From the NCBI RefSeq assembly GCF_001747105.1, contig NZ_MDGQ01000005.1:1240001-1304000 (forward strand): a stretch of 64,000 nucleotides of DNA, given 5' to 3'. A program made the translations under genes and the position numbers. Positions within the stretch are counted from its first letter, which is position 1. The number at the start of each line of letters is the position of its first letter. The notes under the pieces were generated by a model. The model searched no databases, was not told the DNA's origin, and saw only the letters and a list, made by a program, of their open reading frames with translations. The stretch is from Roseivirga misakiensis. GTDB taxonomy: Bacteria > Bacteroidota > Bacteroidia > Cytophagales > Cyclobacteriaceae. Below, piece after piece: positions 8,855-16,905 of the stretch.

Positions 8855-9445
8855 ATGACATTGAGAAGGAATACATTTTTAATCATTCTATTTTTTGCTT
8901 CCACTATAATTTTCGCACAAGATTATTCGGCCTATGTGGTGAGTGAGAAGAACCCTTTCGGTTTGCCTAACCCAAAAGCACCTAGCCAAATCAAGGATTA
9001 TGCAGATTTAATTGGAACATGTGATTGTCAGTCCACAAGTCGAAATCAAGATCAGACTTGGGCTGAACCCATTGCCATGACTTGGACATTTAAATACATT
9101 ATGAATGGTATGGCGGTGCAAGATGAAACTATTAAAGCCGATGGCAGTCATTCGGGAAGTATTAGACAATATAATGCCGATAGCGCACGATGGCATGTGC
9201 ATTATTATGCCACGTCGGGCACACCTGCTACGCTGCCAAGTTGGGAAGGCGGTTTGAAAAAGGAAGAAAATAAAATCGTCCTTTACCGAGATTCACCAGC
9301 ACCAAATGGAACGCCTGGAAACTATCGGATTACATTTTCGGAAATGAGCAAAACTGGGTTCAATTGGATCGGGGAGTGGGTCGATAAAGATGAAACAATC
9401 AGTTTTCCACTTTGGAAGATCACCTGCAAAAAGCGTAATCCATAG
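8855..9445 (+). CDS. Secreted protein, DUF1579-like fold suspected
   Basis: A 196-residue protein counted from the ATG at 8855, directly before a signal peptide (MTLRRNTFLIILFFASTIIF followed by AQ). Starts further upstream would add a hydrophilic extension and are less likely. The mature part begins about residue 21, then has DYADLIGTCDCQS and repeated aromatic beta-strands (MTWTFKYIMNGMAVQDE, ARWHVHYYAT, GFNWIGEWVD). This resembles small secreted beta-barrel proteins of the DUF1579/lipocalin-like type, but I am not sure of the family. It follows the LytTR regulator on the same strand and faces the troD gene convergently. Confidence 0.72.
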   Translation: MTLRRNTFLIILFFASTIIFAQDYSAYVVSEKNPFGLPNPKAPSQIKDYADLIGTCDCQSTSRNQDQTWAEPIAMTWTFKYIMNGMAVQDETIKADGSHSGSIRQYNADSARWHVHYYATSGTPATLPSWEGGLKKEENKIVLYRDSPAPNGTPGNYRITFSEMSKTGFNWIGEWVDKDETISFPLWKITCKKRNP

Positions 9446-9474
9446 CAGTATAATCGAATGGAAGATGAGCTTTT

Positions 9475-10374
9475 TTAAGCAGTTTTTTGCGCTAGGTTTT
9501 TGGCTTCTCTTTTTTGTGCCATCCGCTTAAAGAGAATGCCATTACTTGGCGAAAATAGATACACTATTCCGAAAATTATACCAGCTACGGTTACCACAGC
9601 ACCTGCTATCGATCCGTCTAGCATTACCGCTAAATAGTAACCCAAGATGCTTATCACGATCGCTATGATGGACGTAATCAATAGCATCTTCTTGAAGTTG
9701 TCCGTCAGTAAATAAGCTGTTGCAGGTGGGGCAACCATCAGGGCAACGACTAAAATAGCCCCAACGGAATCAAAGGCTGCCACAGTCGTCATAGAAACCG
9801 ATCCCATAAGCAGGTAATTCCATAAGGCTACAGAAACGCCTGTGGTAGCGGCAAAAGCTGGGTCAAAAGTGGTGATGTAAAGTTGCTTAAAGCCAATTCG
9901 TATAAATAGAATGATCAAAATAAGCGTGATAGAAGAAATGTAGAGTGCCCTTGGGCCAAGATTTGTCCCAGAATCGGTAATCCATAAATCGATCGGCACG
10001 TAGGCAATCTCACCATAAAGCACGCATTCCTGATCTAAATCTACTTGACCTGCAAAAACTGATATGAGAATAACACCCAAGGCGAAAAGTGAGGTAAAAG
10101 TGACGCCGATCGAGGCATCCGTTTGGAGTTTTGCCCTTTTGTGGAAGAATTCGATCAAAAAAGTACTGAAAATACCCAATAGGCCAGCACCGATGATCAT
10201 TTCGAAGGAATCTCTAGTGCCTGTGAACAAAAAGGCGATCACAATGCCCGGAAGGACGGCATGCGAAATAGCATCGCCCACCATGGCCATTTTTCTAAGC
10301 ACCAGAAAACACCCTAACAATCCGCAAGCTATAGCGAATAGGGAAGAGGTGAGTATGATATAAAGTGCATCCAT
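9475..10374 (-). CDS. troD: Metal ABC transporter permease (TroD/ZnuB-like)
   Basis: A 299-residue permease of the ABC-3 family, which forms the channel for Mn2+/Zn2+-type uptake in the inner membrane. It has about eight hydrophobic helices. The opening LLGCFLVLRKMAMVGDAISH and the following HAVLPGI are highly characteristic of this family. It is the last gene of the import operon, 27 bp after the fused permease, which should be its partner in a heterodimer. It ends in a basic tail (KRMAQKREAKNLAQKTA). Metal choice cannot be read from the permease itself. Confidence 0.93.
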   Translation of the reverse strand: MDALYIILTSSLFAIACGLLGCFLVLRKMAMVGDAISHAVLPGIVIAFLFTGTRDSFEMIIGAGLLGIFSTFLIEFFHKRAKLQTDASIGVTFTSLFALGVILISVFAGQVDLDQECVLYGEIAYVPIDLWITDSGTNLGPRALYISSITLILIILFIRIGFKQLYITTFDPAFAATTGVSVALWNYLLMGSVSMTTVAAFDSVGAILVVALMVAPPATAYLLTDNFKKMLLITSIIAIVISILGYYLAVMLDGSIAGAVVTVAGIIFGIVYLFSPSNGILFKRMAQKREAKNLAQKTA

Positions 10375-10401
10375 CTGGTTTTGATTAGTTAATGATCATC
10401 C

Positions 10402-11688
10402 TTAGTAAGGTATTTTCTCTTTATGTGGGTCTAATTCAGGGTATTCAAGCATTCGCTCCAATTCCATTTCTATCTCAGGAGTAATAATATGTTCAATGGT
10501 TTCGGCATCTTCATGCACGTGATCCGGGGCAATTTTCATGTATTTAGAGAGGTATAACTCCCACAGTCTGTGCAATTTTACGACCCGTTGCCCTTTCAGT
10601 TTACCAGCCTCGGTATAGCACCATTTGCCGTCACGTTGGCTTAGAAACCCCTGTCTTTTTAGACGCCTAAGTCCAATTTTGAGTGATTGTTTAGGGAAAT
10701 AACGCTCCTCGATCAAAGCTTCGACAGTTCTGCCACGGTAAAAGTCATCATCTTTTTCACCCAGATGATAAAGCTCTTTCAGTAGGTTTTCATCAAGGAT
10801 TTGTTGCTTCAATTTGTTTTGTTGTACCGATCGTGCTAGAATTCCCCTTTTCGGTGCGATAAAAAAGGATACGATCGCGAGTACCGAAATAATGATGACT
10901 ATCCAAGGGCCTGTAGGCATAGAGGGCGCAACGAAACTGACATAAGCACCCGATAAACCAGAAAGTCCACCCAGAATAGCGGCAATCATCGTCATTTTAA
11001 GTACGTCATTGGTCCAAAACCTAGCCGCAGCGGCTGGAGTAATCAACATAGCAGCCATTAAAACAACACCAACTGCCTGAATCCCAGTGACAACAGCCAG
11101 AACCGTCAGAGAGGTTAGGAGTAAGTCTAGATGCTTAACTGGAATTCCAAGGGCTTTTGCGTAGTGACTGTCAAAGGCGATCAGTTTGAGTTCTTTGAAG
11201 AACAAGGCCACCGTCACAATTAGAATAAGCGCGACCACGGCAAAAATTATGAGATCTTGTCCAACTAAAGCCGCCGCCTTACCAAATAAAAAGGAATCTA
11301 ACCCAGTCTGGTTGGCGTTGCCAGAATGTTGAATGTTTGTGAGCATTAGGATGCCTACACCAAAGAAAACGGAAAGGATCAACGCGATGGCTGTATCTTC
11401 TTTGATTTTGGATTTGGTAGTAATATGATCGATAATAACGAGCGACAGCCAACCTGTGATAAATGCTCCAATAATCATCCAAATAGGATTTTTTGTACCT
11501 GATAAGATAAACGCGAGACAAATACCCGGAAGAACAGCATGCGCTACAGCATCGCCAACCAAAGCTTTCTTTTTCAGAAAAGTGAAGGTTCCCACCACGG
11601 CCGAGGAAGCTGTCAACAAAACGGCTCCGATTACCACAGAAACGATACTGGGGTCACTAAAAGAAAAGAATTCTATGAAGGTATCCAT
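10402..11688 (-). CDS. troC: Metal ABC permease fused to a DtxR/MntR-type domain
   Basis: A 428-residue fusion. Residues 1-280 are an ABC-3 permease (KKKALVGDAVAHAVLPGI near the start, about eight helices). From about 295 a winged-helix part (SLKIGLRRLKRQGFLSQRDG) leads to the DtxR dimerisation and metal-binding signature: VVKLHRLWELYL, VHEDAETIEH and LDPHKEKIP. The ExxEH arrangement matches the Mn-responsive MntR pattern rather than the Cys of iron-type DtxR. The stop of the ATPase gene is 1 bp before its start, so these genes are tightly coupled. The fused domain may gate transport by cytoplasmic metal, or bind DNA from the membrane. Similar fusions occur in other Bacteroidota, but I know no function for them. 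Confidence 0.92.
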   Translation of the reverse strand: MDTFIEFFSFSDPSIVSVVIGAVLLTASSAVVGTFTFLKKKALVGDAVAHAVLPGICLAFILSGTKNPIWMIIGAFITGWLSLVIIDHITTKSKIKEDTAIALILSVFFGVGILMLTNIQHSGNANQTGLDSFLFGKAAALVGQDLIIFAVVALILIVTVALFFKELKLIAFDSHYAKALGIPVKHLDLLLTSLTVLAVVTGIQAVGVVLMAAMLITPAAAARFWTNDVLKMTMIAAILGGLSGLSGAYVSFVAPSMPTGPWIVIIISVLAIVSFFIAPKRGILARSVQQNKLKQQILDENLLKELYHLGEKDDDFYRGRTVEALIEERYFPKQSLKIGLRRLKRQGFLSQRDGKWCYTEAGKLKGQRVVKLHRLWELYLSKYMKIAPDHVHEDAETIEHIITPEIEMELERMLEYPELDPHKEKIPY

Positions 11689-11689
11689 C

Positions 11690-12481
11690 CTAATATTTCT
11701 CTCGGCTTGGTACTTGTCTTTTTCTCACTAATTCTCCCACTTCGGCCAAAACGGTTAGTTTACCGCCGTAAGTTTCTTGCAGTAGCTCATTGTTAAAAAC
11801 CTTGTCGATGGGGCCAGAAGCGACAAGCCGCATGTTTAACAAGATGATCCAGTCGAAGAATTCTGCTGCGGATTGTAAATCGTGATGTACCACAACAACT
11901 GTTTTGCCTTTTGAGGTCATTTCTTGCATAATCGCAAGAATTGCGGCTTCTGTGGCGGCATCTACTCCAGCGAATGGTTCATCCATAAAATATAAATCAG
12001 CTTCTTGTGCCAGTGCTCTGGCCAAGAACACGCGCTGTTGTTGCCCTCCTGATAGTTGCGAGATTTGTCGGCTTGTATAGGCTTCCATTCCCACCTTTCT
12101 CAAGCAGTTCATGGCCATTTCTTTATCGGCTTTCCGTGGTCGGGTTAAAAGGCCAAGTTTAGCGTATCTACCCATCAATACCACATCCAAAACCGAGGTA
12201 GGGAAGTCCCAGTCTACGGTTTCTCGTTGAGGAACATAACTAACCTTATGCCGCACTTGATCGAGTGGCTGGTCAAACATCTTTACATAACCAGATCCTA
12301 ATGGAAGCAAACCCATGGCAGCTTTGATGAGTGTGGACTTACCTGCACCATTTGGTCCAATAATGCCAATGAGTGCCCCTTTGGGCAAGGTCATATCTAT
12401 ATTCCAGAGAACTGGCTTCTTTTGATATGCCACCGTTAAATCATGAAATTCAACGACAGGATCTTTTGCTTCTAGTTTCAT
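11690..12481 (-). CDS. troB: Metal ABC transporter ATP-binding protein
   Basis: A 263-residue ABC ATPase that powers the two permeases downstream. Walker A is GPNGAGKST (about 42-50), the Q-loop lies in YVPQRETVDWDFP, the signature is LSGGQQQR, Walker B is DLYFMDEPF and the switch His is in VVVHHDLQSA. The Q-loop sequence VPQR..VDWDFP is typical of Mn/Zn-uptake ATPases. Its ATG overlaps the stop of the upstream S23-like gene (ATGA), and the permease starts 1 bp after its stop. Confidence 0.95.
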   Translation of the reverse strand: MKLEAKDPVVEFHDLTVAYQKKPVLWNIDMTLPKGALIGIIGPNGAGKSTLIKAAMGLLPLGSGYVKMFDQPLDQVRHKVSYVPQRETVDWDFPTSVLDVVLMGRYAKLGLLTRPRKADKEMAMNCLRKVGMEAYTSRQISQLSGGQQQRVFLARALAQEADLYFMDEPFAGVDAATEAAILAIMQEMTSKGKTVVVVHHDLQSAAEFFDWIILLNMRLVASGPIDKVFNNELLQETYGGKLTVLAEVGELVRKRQVPSREKY

Positions 12482-12852
12482 GATTGGAAATTTGGTGTTT
12501 GGGTCTTTAAATATTGGATAAATGCGTTTAGCTGCTTCTTTAGAATTACTAATTCATCAATGGATTGCTCATATTCATCGGTTGTTATAAATTCTAGGTC
12601 CTTAATCAGGAGTAACTGATATTCTAATTCAGAGGCTGAACCCATGCCGATATTGCAAAATCTGACGAGTTCCTTTTGACTCTCTCTACCACATCCCTCA
12701 GCTAGGTTAGTAGGTATGGATTGGGAGCTTCTTCTCATTTGAGACACCAGCCCAAACTTTTCATTACTAGGAAATACTGAAGTCATTTTAAACACGCTTA
12801 AAGCCATGTTATGGCCTCTTTTCCATACCTCAAGTTGTTTAAAATCTCTCAT
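12478..12852 (-). CDS. Four-helix bundle protein of the S23/IVP family
   Basis: A 124-residue helical protein. The opening MRDFKQLEVWKRGHNMALSV and the middle segments SQMRRSSQSIPTNLAEGCGR and RFCNIGMGSASELEYQLLL are hallmarks of the four-helix proteins first seen in 23S rRNA intervening sequences, and related to the Avd protein of diversity-generating retroelements. No rRNA or reverse transcriptase is near. Here it separates troA from troB and its stop overlaps the troB start. The upstream leader contains two 15-bp imperfect direct repeats. I infer a later insertion into a tro operon. Molecular function is unknown; binding of nucleic acid has been proposed for relatives. Confidence 0.93.
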   Translation of the reverse strand: MRDFKQLEVWKRGHNMALSVFKMTSVFPSNEKFGLVSQMRRSSQSIPTNLAEGCGRESQKELVRFCNIGMGSASELEYQLLLIKDLEFITTDEYEQSIDELVILKKQLNAFIQYLKTQTPNFQS

Positions 12853-12871
12853 CTTACACTTTTTACTAACC

Positions 12872-12910
12872 TCCTAATAGCCCAATCACCCAAAATCCTA
12901 ATAACCCAAT
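12872..12910 (-). repeat. Imperfect direct repeat before the S23-like gene
   Basis: On the plus strand TCCTAATAGCCCAAT (12872-12886) and TCCTAATAACCCAAT (12896-12910) differ at one base and lie 24 bp apart start to start. They fill most of the 65-bp gap between troA and the S23-like gene. They may be part of an inserted unit carrying that gene. Confidence 0.6.
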
Positions 12911-12917
12911 GCCTAGT

Positions 12918-13835
12918 CTACTTTAATGCATTTACTATTGTTGTTACATTCGTTTTTACCATGCCGATATAATCACCGCCCGGTGTGCCCTCGGCGCCCA
13001 TAGCATCCGAAAAGAGGTTGCCTCCAATCATTACTTCATGGCCTTTTTGCCTACACCCTTCTACAATAGCGTTAATGTTCTTTTCGGAGACCGAAGTTTC
13101 TACAAAAACGGCCTTAACCTTTCGCTCTACAATGAAATTGACAAGGTCAACTCTGTCTTTTAGCCCAAATTCCGATAATGTCGATATGCCTTGAAGACCG
13201 CGAACTTCAATGTTATAGGCTCTGCCGAAATAGCTAAAAGCATCGTGGGCAGTTACCATTAGCCTTTTATCTTCAGGGATTTTCTGAACTTCTGTAATTA
13301 CCCATTGGTGTAAGGCTGCCAGTGTTTCTTCATATGCCTGAGCATTCTTTTCGTAGTAGGATTTGCTCTCAGGATCGGCACTGCTGAGGGTTGATGTCAC
13401 TTCTTTTATGGTCGAAAGCCATAGACTAACATCAAACCAGATGTGTGGGTCATATGATCCCTCAAAAACTGGATTGTCTATCAAATTTGATTTTTCAATA
13501 GCTCTTGCAATCGGTACGACTGTCTTTATGCGTTCGAGTTTTTCGAAAACTTCGCCCATTTTACCCTCTAAATGAAGGCCGTTATAGAATATTACGTCCG
13601 CTTTTCTGAGTCTACCTAAATCGCCTTGAGTGGCTTTGTAAAGATGTGGATCAACACCTGGCCCCATAAGGGCGGTCACCGTTACAGAGTCCTTCCCGAC
13701 GTTCCTTACGATGTCAGCAATCATGCCGGTAGTGGCGACTACGGCAAGTTTACCTGTACCGTTCGTAGTTTGACTGTCTTTACCGCAGGAAAGCAGGAAT
13801 ATGCTGCAGATGAATAAGATTAGTGCGTTTTTCAT
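12918..13835 (-). CDS. troA: TroA-like metal-binding lipoprotein of ABC transporter
   Basis: A 305-residue solute-binding protein of cluster A-I, which captures Mn2+/Zn2+ outside the inner membrane. The lipobox FLLSC puts the lipidated Cys at residue 17. Metal ligands are readable by alignment from memory with Treponema TroA: His64 (GVDPHLYKA), His131 (YDPHIWFD), His197 (VTAHDAFSYF) and Asp277 (LFSDAMG). The third ligand is His rather than the Glu of PsaA-type Mn proteins, and there is no long His-rich loop of ZnuA type. Its start overlaps the mntR stop (ATGA). The ATPase and permeases follow after the intervening S23-like gene. Confidence 0.94.
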   Translation of the reverse strand: MKNALILFICSIFLLSCGKDSQTTNGTGKLAVVATTGMIADIVRNVGKDSVTVTALMGPGVDPHLYKATQGDLGRLRKADVIFYNGLHLEGKMGEVFEKLERIKTVVPIARAIEKSNLIDNPVFEGSYDPHIWFDVSLWLSTIKEVTSTLSSADPESKSYYEKNAQAYEETLAALHQWVITEVQKIPEDKRLMVTAHDAFSYFGRAYNIEVRGLQGISTLSEFGLKDRVDLVNFIVERKVKAVFVETSVSEKNINAIVEGCRQKGHEVMIGGNLFSDAMGAEGTPGGDYIGMVKTNVTTIVNALK

Positions 13836-14491
13836 AGGTTAGTTACCAAGATGTTTTCTGCTGCCGTTTGAGAAATGGTTATGCTTTTGTTTTGGTTAAT
13901 GGTAATGTCTATCGAACCATCAAAGTCGTTTTTATCATCTATGCTGATTTTAGTGCCAATGGTAATCCCAACTTTGTCCAAATACTTTAGGAAAGAGTTG
14001 CCAGAATCGTTTACCGTAACCACTTGACAAGGTGTACCGATATCTAGCATAGACAACTGGATTTTTTTCACCGTAGTGAATACGCCGTTTTCGTCAGGAA
14101 TAGGATCTCCATGCGGATCGTGTTTTGGGAAACCAAGGAATTCGTCTAGCCGGCTGATGAGTAGGGGAGATTTAATATGTTCTAATTGCTCGGCGATCTC
14201 GTGGACCTCATCCCAATGAAACTTGAGTTTGTCGACAAGAAACACTTCCCACAAGCGGTGCTTGCGAATTACTTTCAGGGCGACTTCTTTTCCCTTGTCA
14301 GATACTTTTACTCCACGATACTTTTGATAGTCTACCACTTTCTTTTTTGAAAGTTTACCAATCATATCACTGACAGAAGCTGCCGTAGTTTGCATTTCAT
14401 CGGCCAAGGCATTCGTGTTGACTCGGTGATGGCCATTTTCAGAAAGGTGGTATATGGCTTTCAGGTAGTTTTCCTCTGCAAAGCTAAACAT
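13832..14491 (-). CDS. mntR: DtxR/MntR-family metal-dependent repressor with FeoA domain
   Basis: A 219-residue regulator. The winged helix is at about 1-65 (ALADEMQTTAASVSDMIGKL is the recognition region). The dimerisation and metal site is at 66-140, with KHRLWEVFLVDKL, VHEIAEQLEH and KHDPHGDPIP. A FeoA/SH3-like domain covers about 150-219. Glu in the ExxEH motif replaces the Cys of iron-type DtxR, suggesting Mn2+ sensing. It is the first gene of the operon and sits 33 bp below a palindrome that overlaps its promoter, so it probably represses its own operon. The symbol is assigned by analogy. Confidence 0.93.
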   Translation of the reverse strand: MFSFAEENYLKAIYHLSENGHHRVNTNALADEMQTTAASVSDMIGKLSKKKVVDYQKYRGVKVSDKGKEVALKVIRKHRLWEVFLVDKLKFHWDEVHEIAEQLEHIKSPLLISRLDEFLGFPKHDPHGDPIPDENGVFTTVKKIQLSMLDIGTPCQVVTVNDSGNSFLKYLDKVGITIGTKISIDDKNDFDGSIDITINQNKSITISQTAAENILVTNL

Positions 14492-14513
14492 AACGTACGC
14501 ATTGTTGAATAAT

Positions 14514-14540
14514 CAAATATAGTATTTAGATAAGTCTAAA
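14514..14540 (-). promoter_or_regulatory. mntR-tro promoter with overlapping MntR-type operator
   Basis: On the minus strand TATATTTG (14521-14514) matches the Bacteroidota -7 consensus TAnnTTTG, 22 bp before the mntR ATG. Just upstream is the palindrome TTTAGATAAGTCTAAA (14525-14540), with perfect 6-bp arms TTTAGA/TCTAAA. It lies in the spacer between -7 and the expected -33 position, where a bound repressor would block RNA polymerase. No good -33 TTG is visible. The binding protein is inferred to be MntR. Confidence 0.75.
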
Positions 14541-14620
14541 AAAAATATGTGATATAGCTAAATCATATAAAGTGAAGCCATATCAATTGAATATCATTGA
14601 GTTAACAAGATTAAATAAAT

Positions 14621-14640
14621 TTTTTAGACAAATCTAAAAA
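14621..14640. promoter_or_regulatory. Second MntR-type palindromic operator
   Basis: TTTTTAGACAAATCTAAAAA has the same 6-bp arms (TTTAGA/TCTAAA) and 4-bp spacer as the promoter-proximal operator, with centres 98 bp apart. On the minus strand it contains TAGATTTG, a possible -7 element for a second tro promoter. It lies just beyond the end of the glycosyltransferase gene. It may strengthen repression by a second site or by DNA looping. Confidence 0.7.
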
Positions 14641-14647
14641 TGACTAA

Positions 14648-15760
14648 TTAATCAGCTAGGATAGCCAGTAGCTTGGGGGATTCTGTACTCCAGAGACTCT
14701 CTGAAACATCCCCTGTTGTATAAAATGCTGTAGTTTCTAATTGGTTAAGAAGTTCTTCTGGAACAAAATTGTAGGGGTCGATTGTGACTGCTGCGTTAAA
14801 GCTTTGACAGAAAGAAATCCAATTAGGATTATTGATGAGAAGTATAGGTAGCTTATTCGCCGTGTATTCGAATAGTCTTGTGAGAAGCTTTTCGTCATTC
14901 ATGCCGTTATTGGCCTTTTTAAATACAAAACCGAAATCTGCCTGATGAATGGCCTCTACGATTTCAGTATGTGGAACAAGGTGGTCTCCACCGTTTAAAG
15001 AGATAAAGTCTAGATCTTTAATTTCCTCCTTCAGTCTCACTAAATCACGTTTTAGAGCACAATATCCAACTATTTTGAGTCGGATATTCTCGTTTAATCG
15101 ATGTAGGTTCTTGGTAACCTCAATCGCTTCAAATACCCCGTTTGAATCAGCTATGGTTCCTGTAAAGACAAGTGATATTCGATCAGACTGATGTTTGGAA
15201 TCATCTATACGTGAAGTAACAAGCGGTACGTATTTGTTCTCAATAATTGTCGATCGTTTACTAAGAAAGGGTAGTTGCTTTAAATAGACTCGCTCTGCCA
15301 AAATATATTGATCTACGAAAGGCTTAGAAATCCATTCTTTGAGCCTTACCCACGCCGCAATAAATGGTTTTAGTGGGGCAGGGAATACCGCCGTGTTTCT
15401 GATGTTCTTTGCATAGTTTTCTCTGATATCATAGATAAAAGTGCCACCAAATAAAATTTTGTATAAAGATGTAACTATCAGTAATTCATGTGTGTTAGCA
15501 ATAATTACTTTAGGTTTTACTTTAATGTAAATTCTAAATACTTTAAAAGGCTTTAAAAGACGGGAAAAACTTAATCTAGTAAAGCTTTTTAAAGGGTGAA
15601 AAGTAATGTTCTCGACCGCTCTTGTATTTTTTGAATCAAAGCCTATGATATTAACATCATATGTATTTGTTTCAGCGATTGAAAGCCCAAATTTATCCAG
15701 CATACGAGTGTCATCAATTGGTTTCAACAAGGATGCGATGACTAATTTGGTTTTTTTCAT
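14648..15760 (-). CDS. Glycosyltransferase, GT-B fold (family 4-like)
   Basis: A 370-residue cytoplasmic or membrane-associated enzyme likely transferring a sugar from an activated donor. The N-terminal half has Rossmann-like strands (KLVIASLLKP, YDVNIIGF, PKVIIANTHELLIV) and the acceptor-side motif TFIYDIRENYA. The C-terminal half starts near ISLVFTGTIADSNGVFEAIE and has KLLTRLFEYTANKLPILLIN, which resembles the GT4 donor site (an E near the usual EX7E position). No neighbouring sugar genes are present, so acceptor and pathway are unknown. It starts 35 bp from dapD, divergently. Confidence 0.82.
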   Translation of the reverse strand: MKKTKLVIASLLKPIDDTRMLDKFGLSIAETNTYDVNIIGFDSKNTRAVENITFHPLKSFTRLSFSRLLKPFKVFRIYIKVKPKVIIANTHELLIVTSLYKILFGGTFIYDIRENYAKNIRNTAVFPAPLKPFIAAWVRLKEWISKPFVDQYILAERVYLKQLPFLSKRSTIIENKYVPLVTSRIDDSKHQSDRISLVFTGTIADSNGVFEAIEVTKNLHRLNENIRLKIVGYCALKRDLVRLKEEIKDLDFISLNGGDHLVPHTEIVEAIHQADFGFVFKKANNGMNDEKLLTRLFEYTANKLPILLINNPNWISFCQSFNAAVTIDPYNFVPEELLNQLETTAFYTTGDVSESLWSTESPKLLAILAD

Positions 15761-15795
15761 TGGTGCACATTAAGTTAAAAAAAATTGAAGCAATT

Positions 15796-16608
15796 ATGGA
15801 ATTGAGGGATATCATTGAGCGGGCATGGAAAGATCGCAGCTTATTGAAAGATAAAGAAGTGATTTTAGCTATTAAAACCATCATCGAAGACCTAGATAGA
15901 GGAGAAAGAAGAGTAGCAGAGCCGACGGCTGATGGTTGGGTGGTGAATGAATGGATTAAAAAAGCGGTAATTCTTTATTTCCCGATTCGTAAAATGCAGA
16001 CTATAGAAGTGGGTCCCTTTGAATTTCATGATAAAATGAAGTTGAAGAAAGGGTACGCTCAAAAAGGAATTAGAGTTGTGCCTCACGCGATCGCCAGGTA
16101 TGGTGCTTATGTAAGTAGTGGTGTCATTATGATGCCTTCTTATGTCAATATAGGAGCTTATGTAGATGAAGGCACAATGGTGGATACTTGGGCTACTGTA
16201 GGGAGTTGTGCCCAAATAGGTAAAAATGTCCATTTAAGCGGTGGTGTAGGTATTGGCGGTGTTTTGGAGCCTTTGCAAGCCGCACCAGTCATTGTGGAAG
16301 ATGGTGCGTTCATTGGTTCTCGCTGTATTGTAGTTGAGGGCGTGAAAATTGGTAAGGAAGCAGTTTTAGGCGCCAATGTTACCTTAACAGCAAGTTCTAA
16401 AGTCATTGATGTAACGGGTGATGAGCCGATAGAATACAAGGGTTATGTACCAGATCGTGCGGTAGTGATTCCAGGAAGCTACACCAAAAAGTTTCCGGCA
16501 GGAGAGTATAATGTACCTGCAGCGCTAATTATTGGAAAGAGAAAAGAAAGTACAGATAAGAAGACATCACTAAATGATGCGCTGCGTGAAAATGATGTAG
16601 CGGTATAA
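15796..16608 (+). CDS. dapD: Tetrahydrodipicolinate N-succinyltransferase DapD
   Basis: DapD transfers succinyl from succinyl-CoA to tetrahydrodipicolinate in the lysine and diaminopimelate pathway. From the ATG at 15796 the protein is 270 residues, the usual length, and begins MELRDIIERAWKDRSLL. An upstream TTG-led start would overlap the divergent gene. The N-terminal domain ends near FEFHDKMKLKKGYAQKGIRV, and the left-handed beta-helix contains hexapeptide repeats (GAYVDEGTMVDTWATVGSCA). Conserved segments include GGVGIGGVLEPLQAAPVIVE and IGSRCIVVEGV. It is followed by an intrinsic terminator and stands alone. Confidence 0.97.
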   Translation: MELRDIIERAWKDRSLLKDKEVILAIKTIIEDLDRGERRVAEPTADGWVVNEWIKKAVILYFPIRKMQTIEVGPFEFHDKMKLKKGYAQKGIRVVPHAIARYGAYVSSGVIMMPSYVNIGAYVDEGTMVDTWATVGSCAQIGKNVHLSGGVGIGGVLEPLQAAPVIVEDGAFIGSRCIVVEGVKIGKEAVLGANVTLTASSKVIDVTGDEPIEYKGYVPDRAVVIPGSYTKKFPAGEYNVPAALIIGKRKESTDKKTSLNDALRENDVAV

Positions 16609-16662
16609 GATTTTGAGTCATGATTCCCTAAATGGGAATTTTGCGACATAGATAATTTCAAT

Positions 16663-16693
16663 AAGGCACTGATATTCAGTGTCTTATTTTTTT
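16663..16693 (+). terminator. Intrinsic terminator of dapD
   Basis: The stem AAGGCACTGA / TCAGTGTCTT (16663-16672 and 16676-16685, one G-T pair, loop TAT) is followed by ATTTTTTT. It lies 54 bp after the dapD stop codon. Confidence 0.85.
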
Positions 16694-16790
16694 GGAGAAT
16701 ATGTTGCTCCCAATCAATCGGATTTTGAGTTTTTGATATTGGGAAGCAAATTTTGATTTGCATGAGGGAGTTCTTTCACCCTCTCCACGG

Positions 16791-16820
16791 AAAGAGGCCT
16801 TCGGGCCTCTTTCTTATTTT
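16791..16820 (+). terminator. Second hairpin terminator with TTCG loop
   Basis: AAAGAGGCC (16791-16799), loop TTCG, then GGCCTCTTT (16804-16812) and CTTATTTT. This is a strong UUCG-capped 9-bp hairpin. The 358 bp between dapD and the next gene (16609-16966) contain these two terminators and one promoter; I see no gene there. Confidence 0.8.
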
Positions 16821-16905
16821 GCCAACGGTGTAAATACCAAACCTCATTGAACAAGAGATCGTAGAAAGAAGTTAATAAAAGATGAATCCTAATTAACTAA
16901 GGATG

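Noticed and set aside
12478-12852. Diversity-generating retroelement around the four-helix gene
   Set aside because: No reverse transcriptase or template/variable repeat pair is visible nearby.
15892-16439. Minus-strand open frames within dapD
   Set aside because: They are antisense to a strongly conserved gene and carry no recognisable domain.
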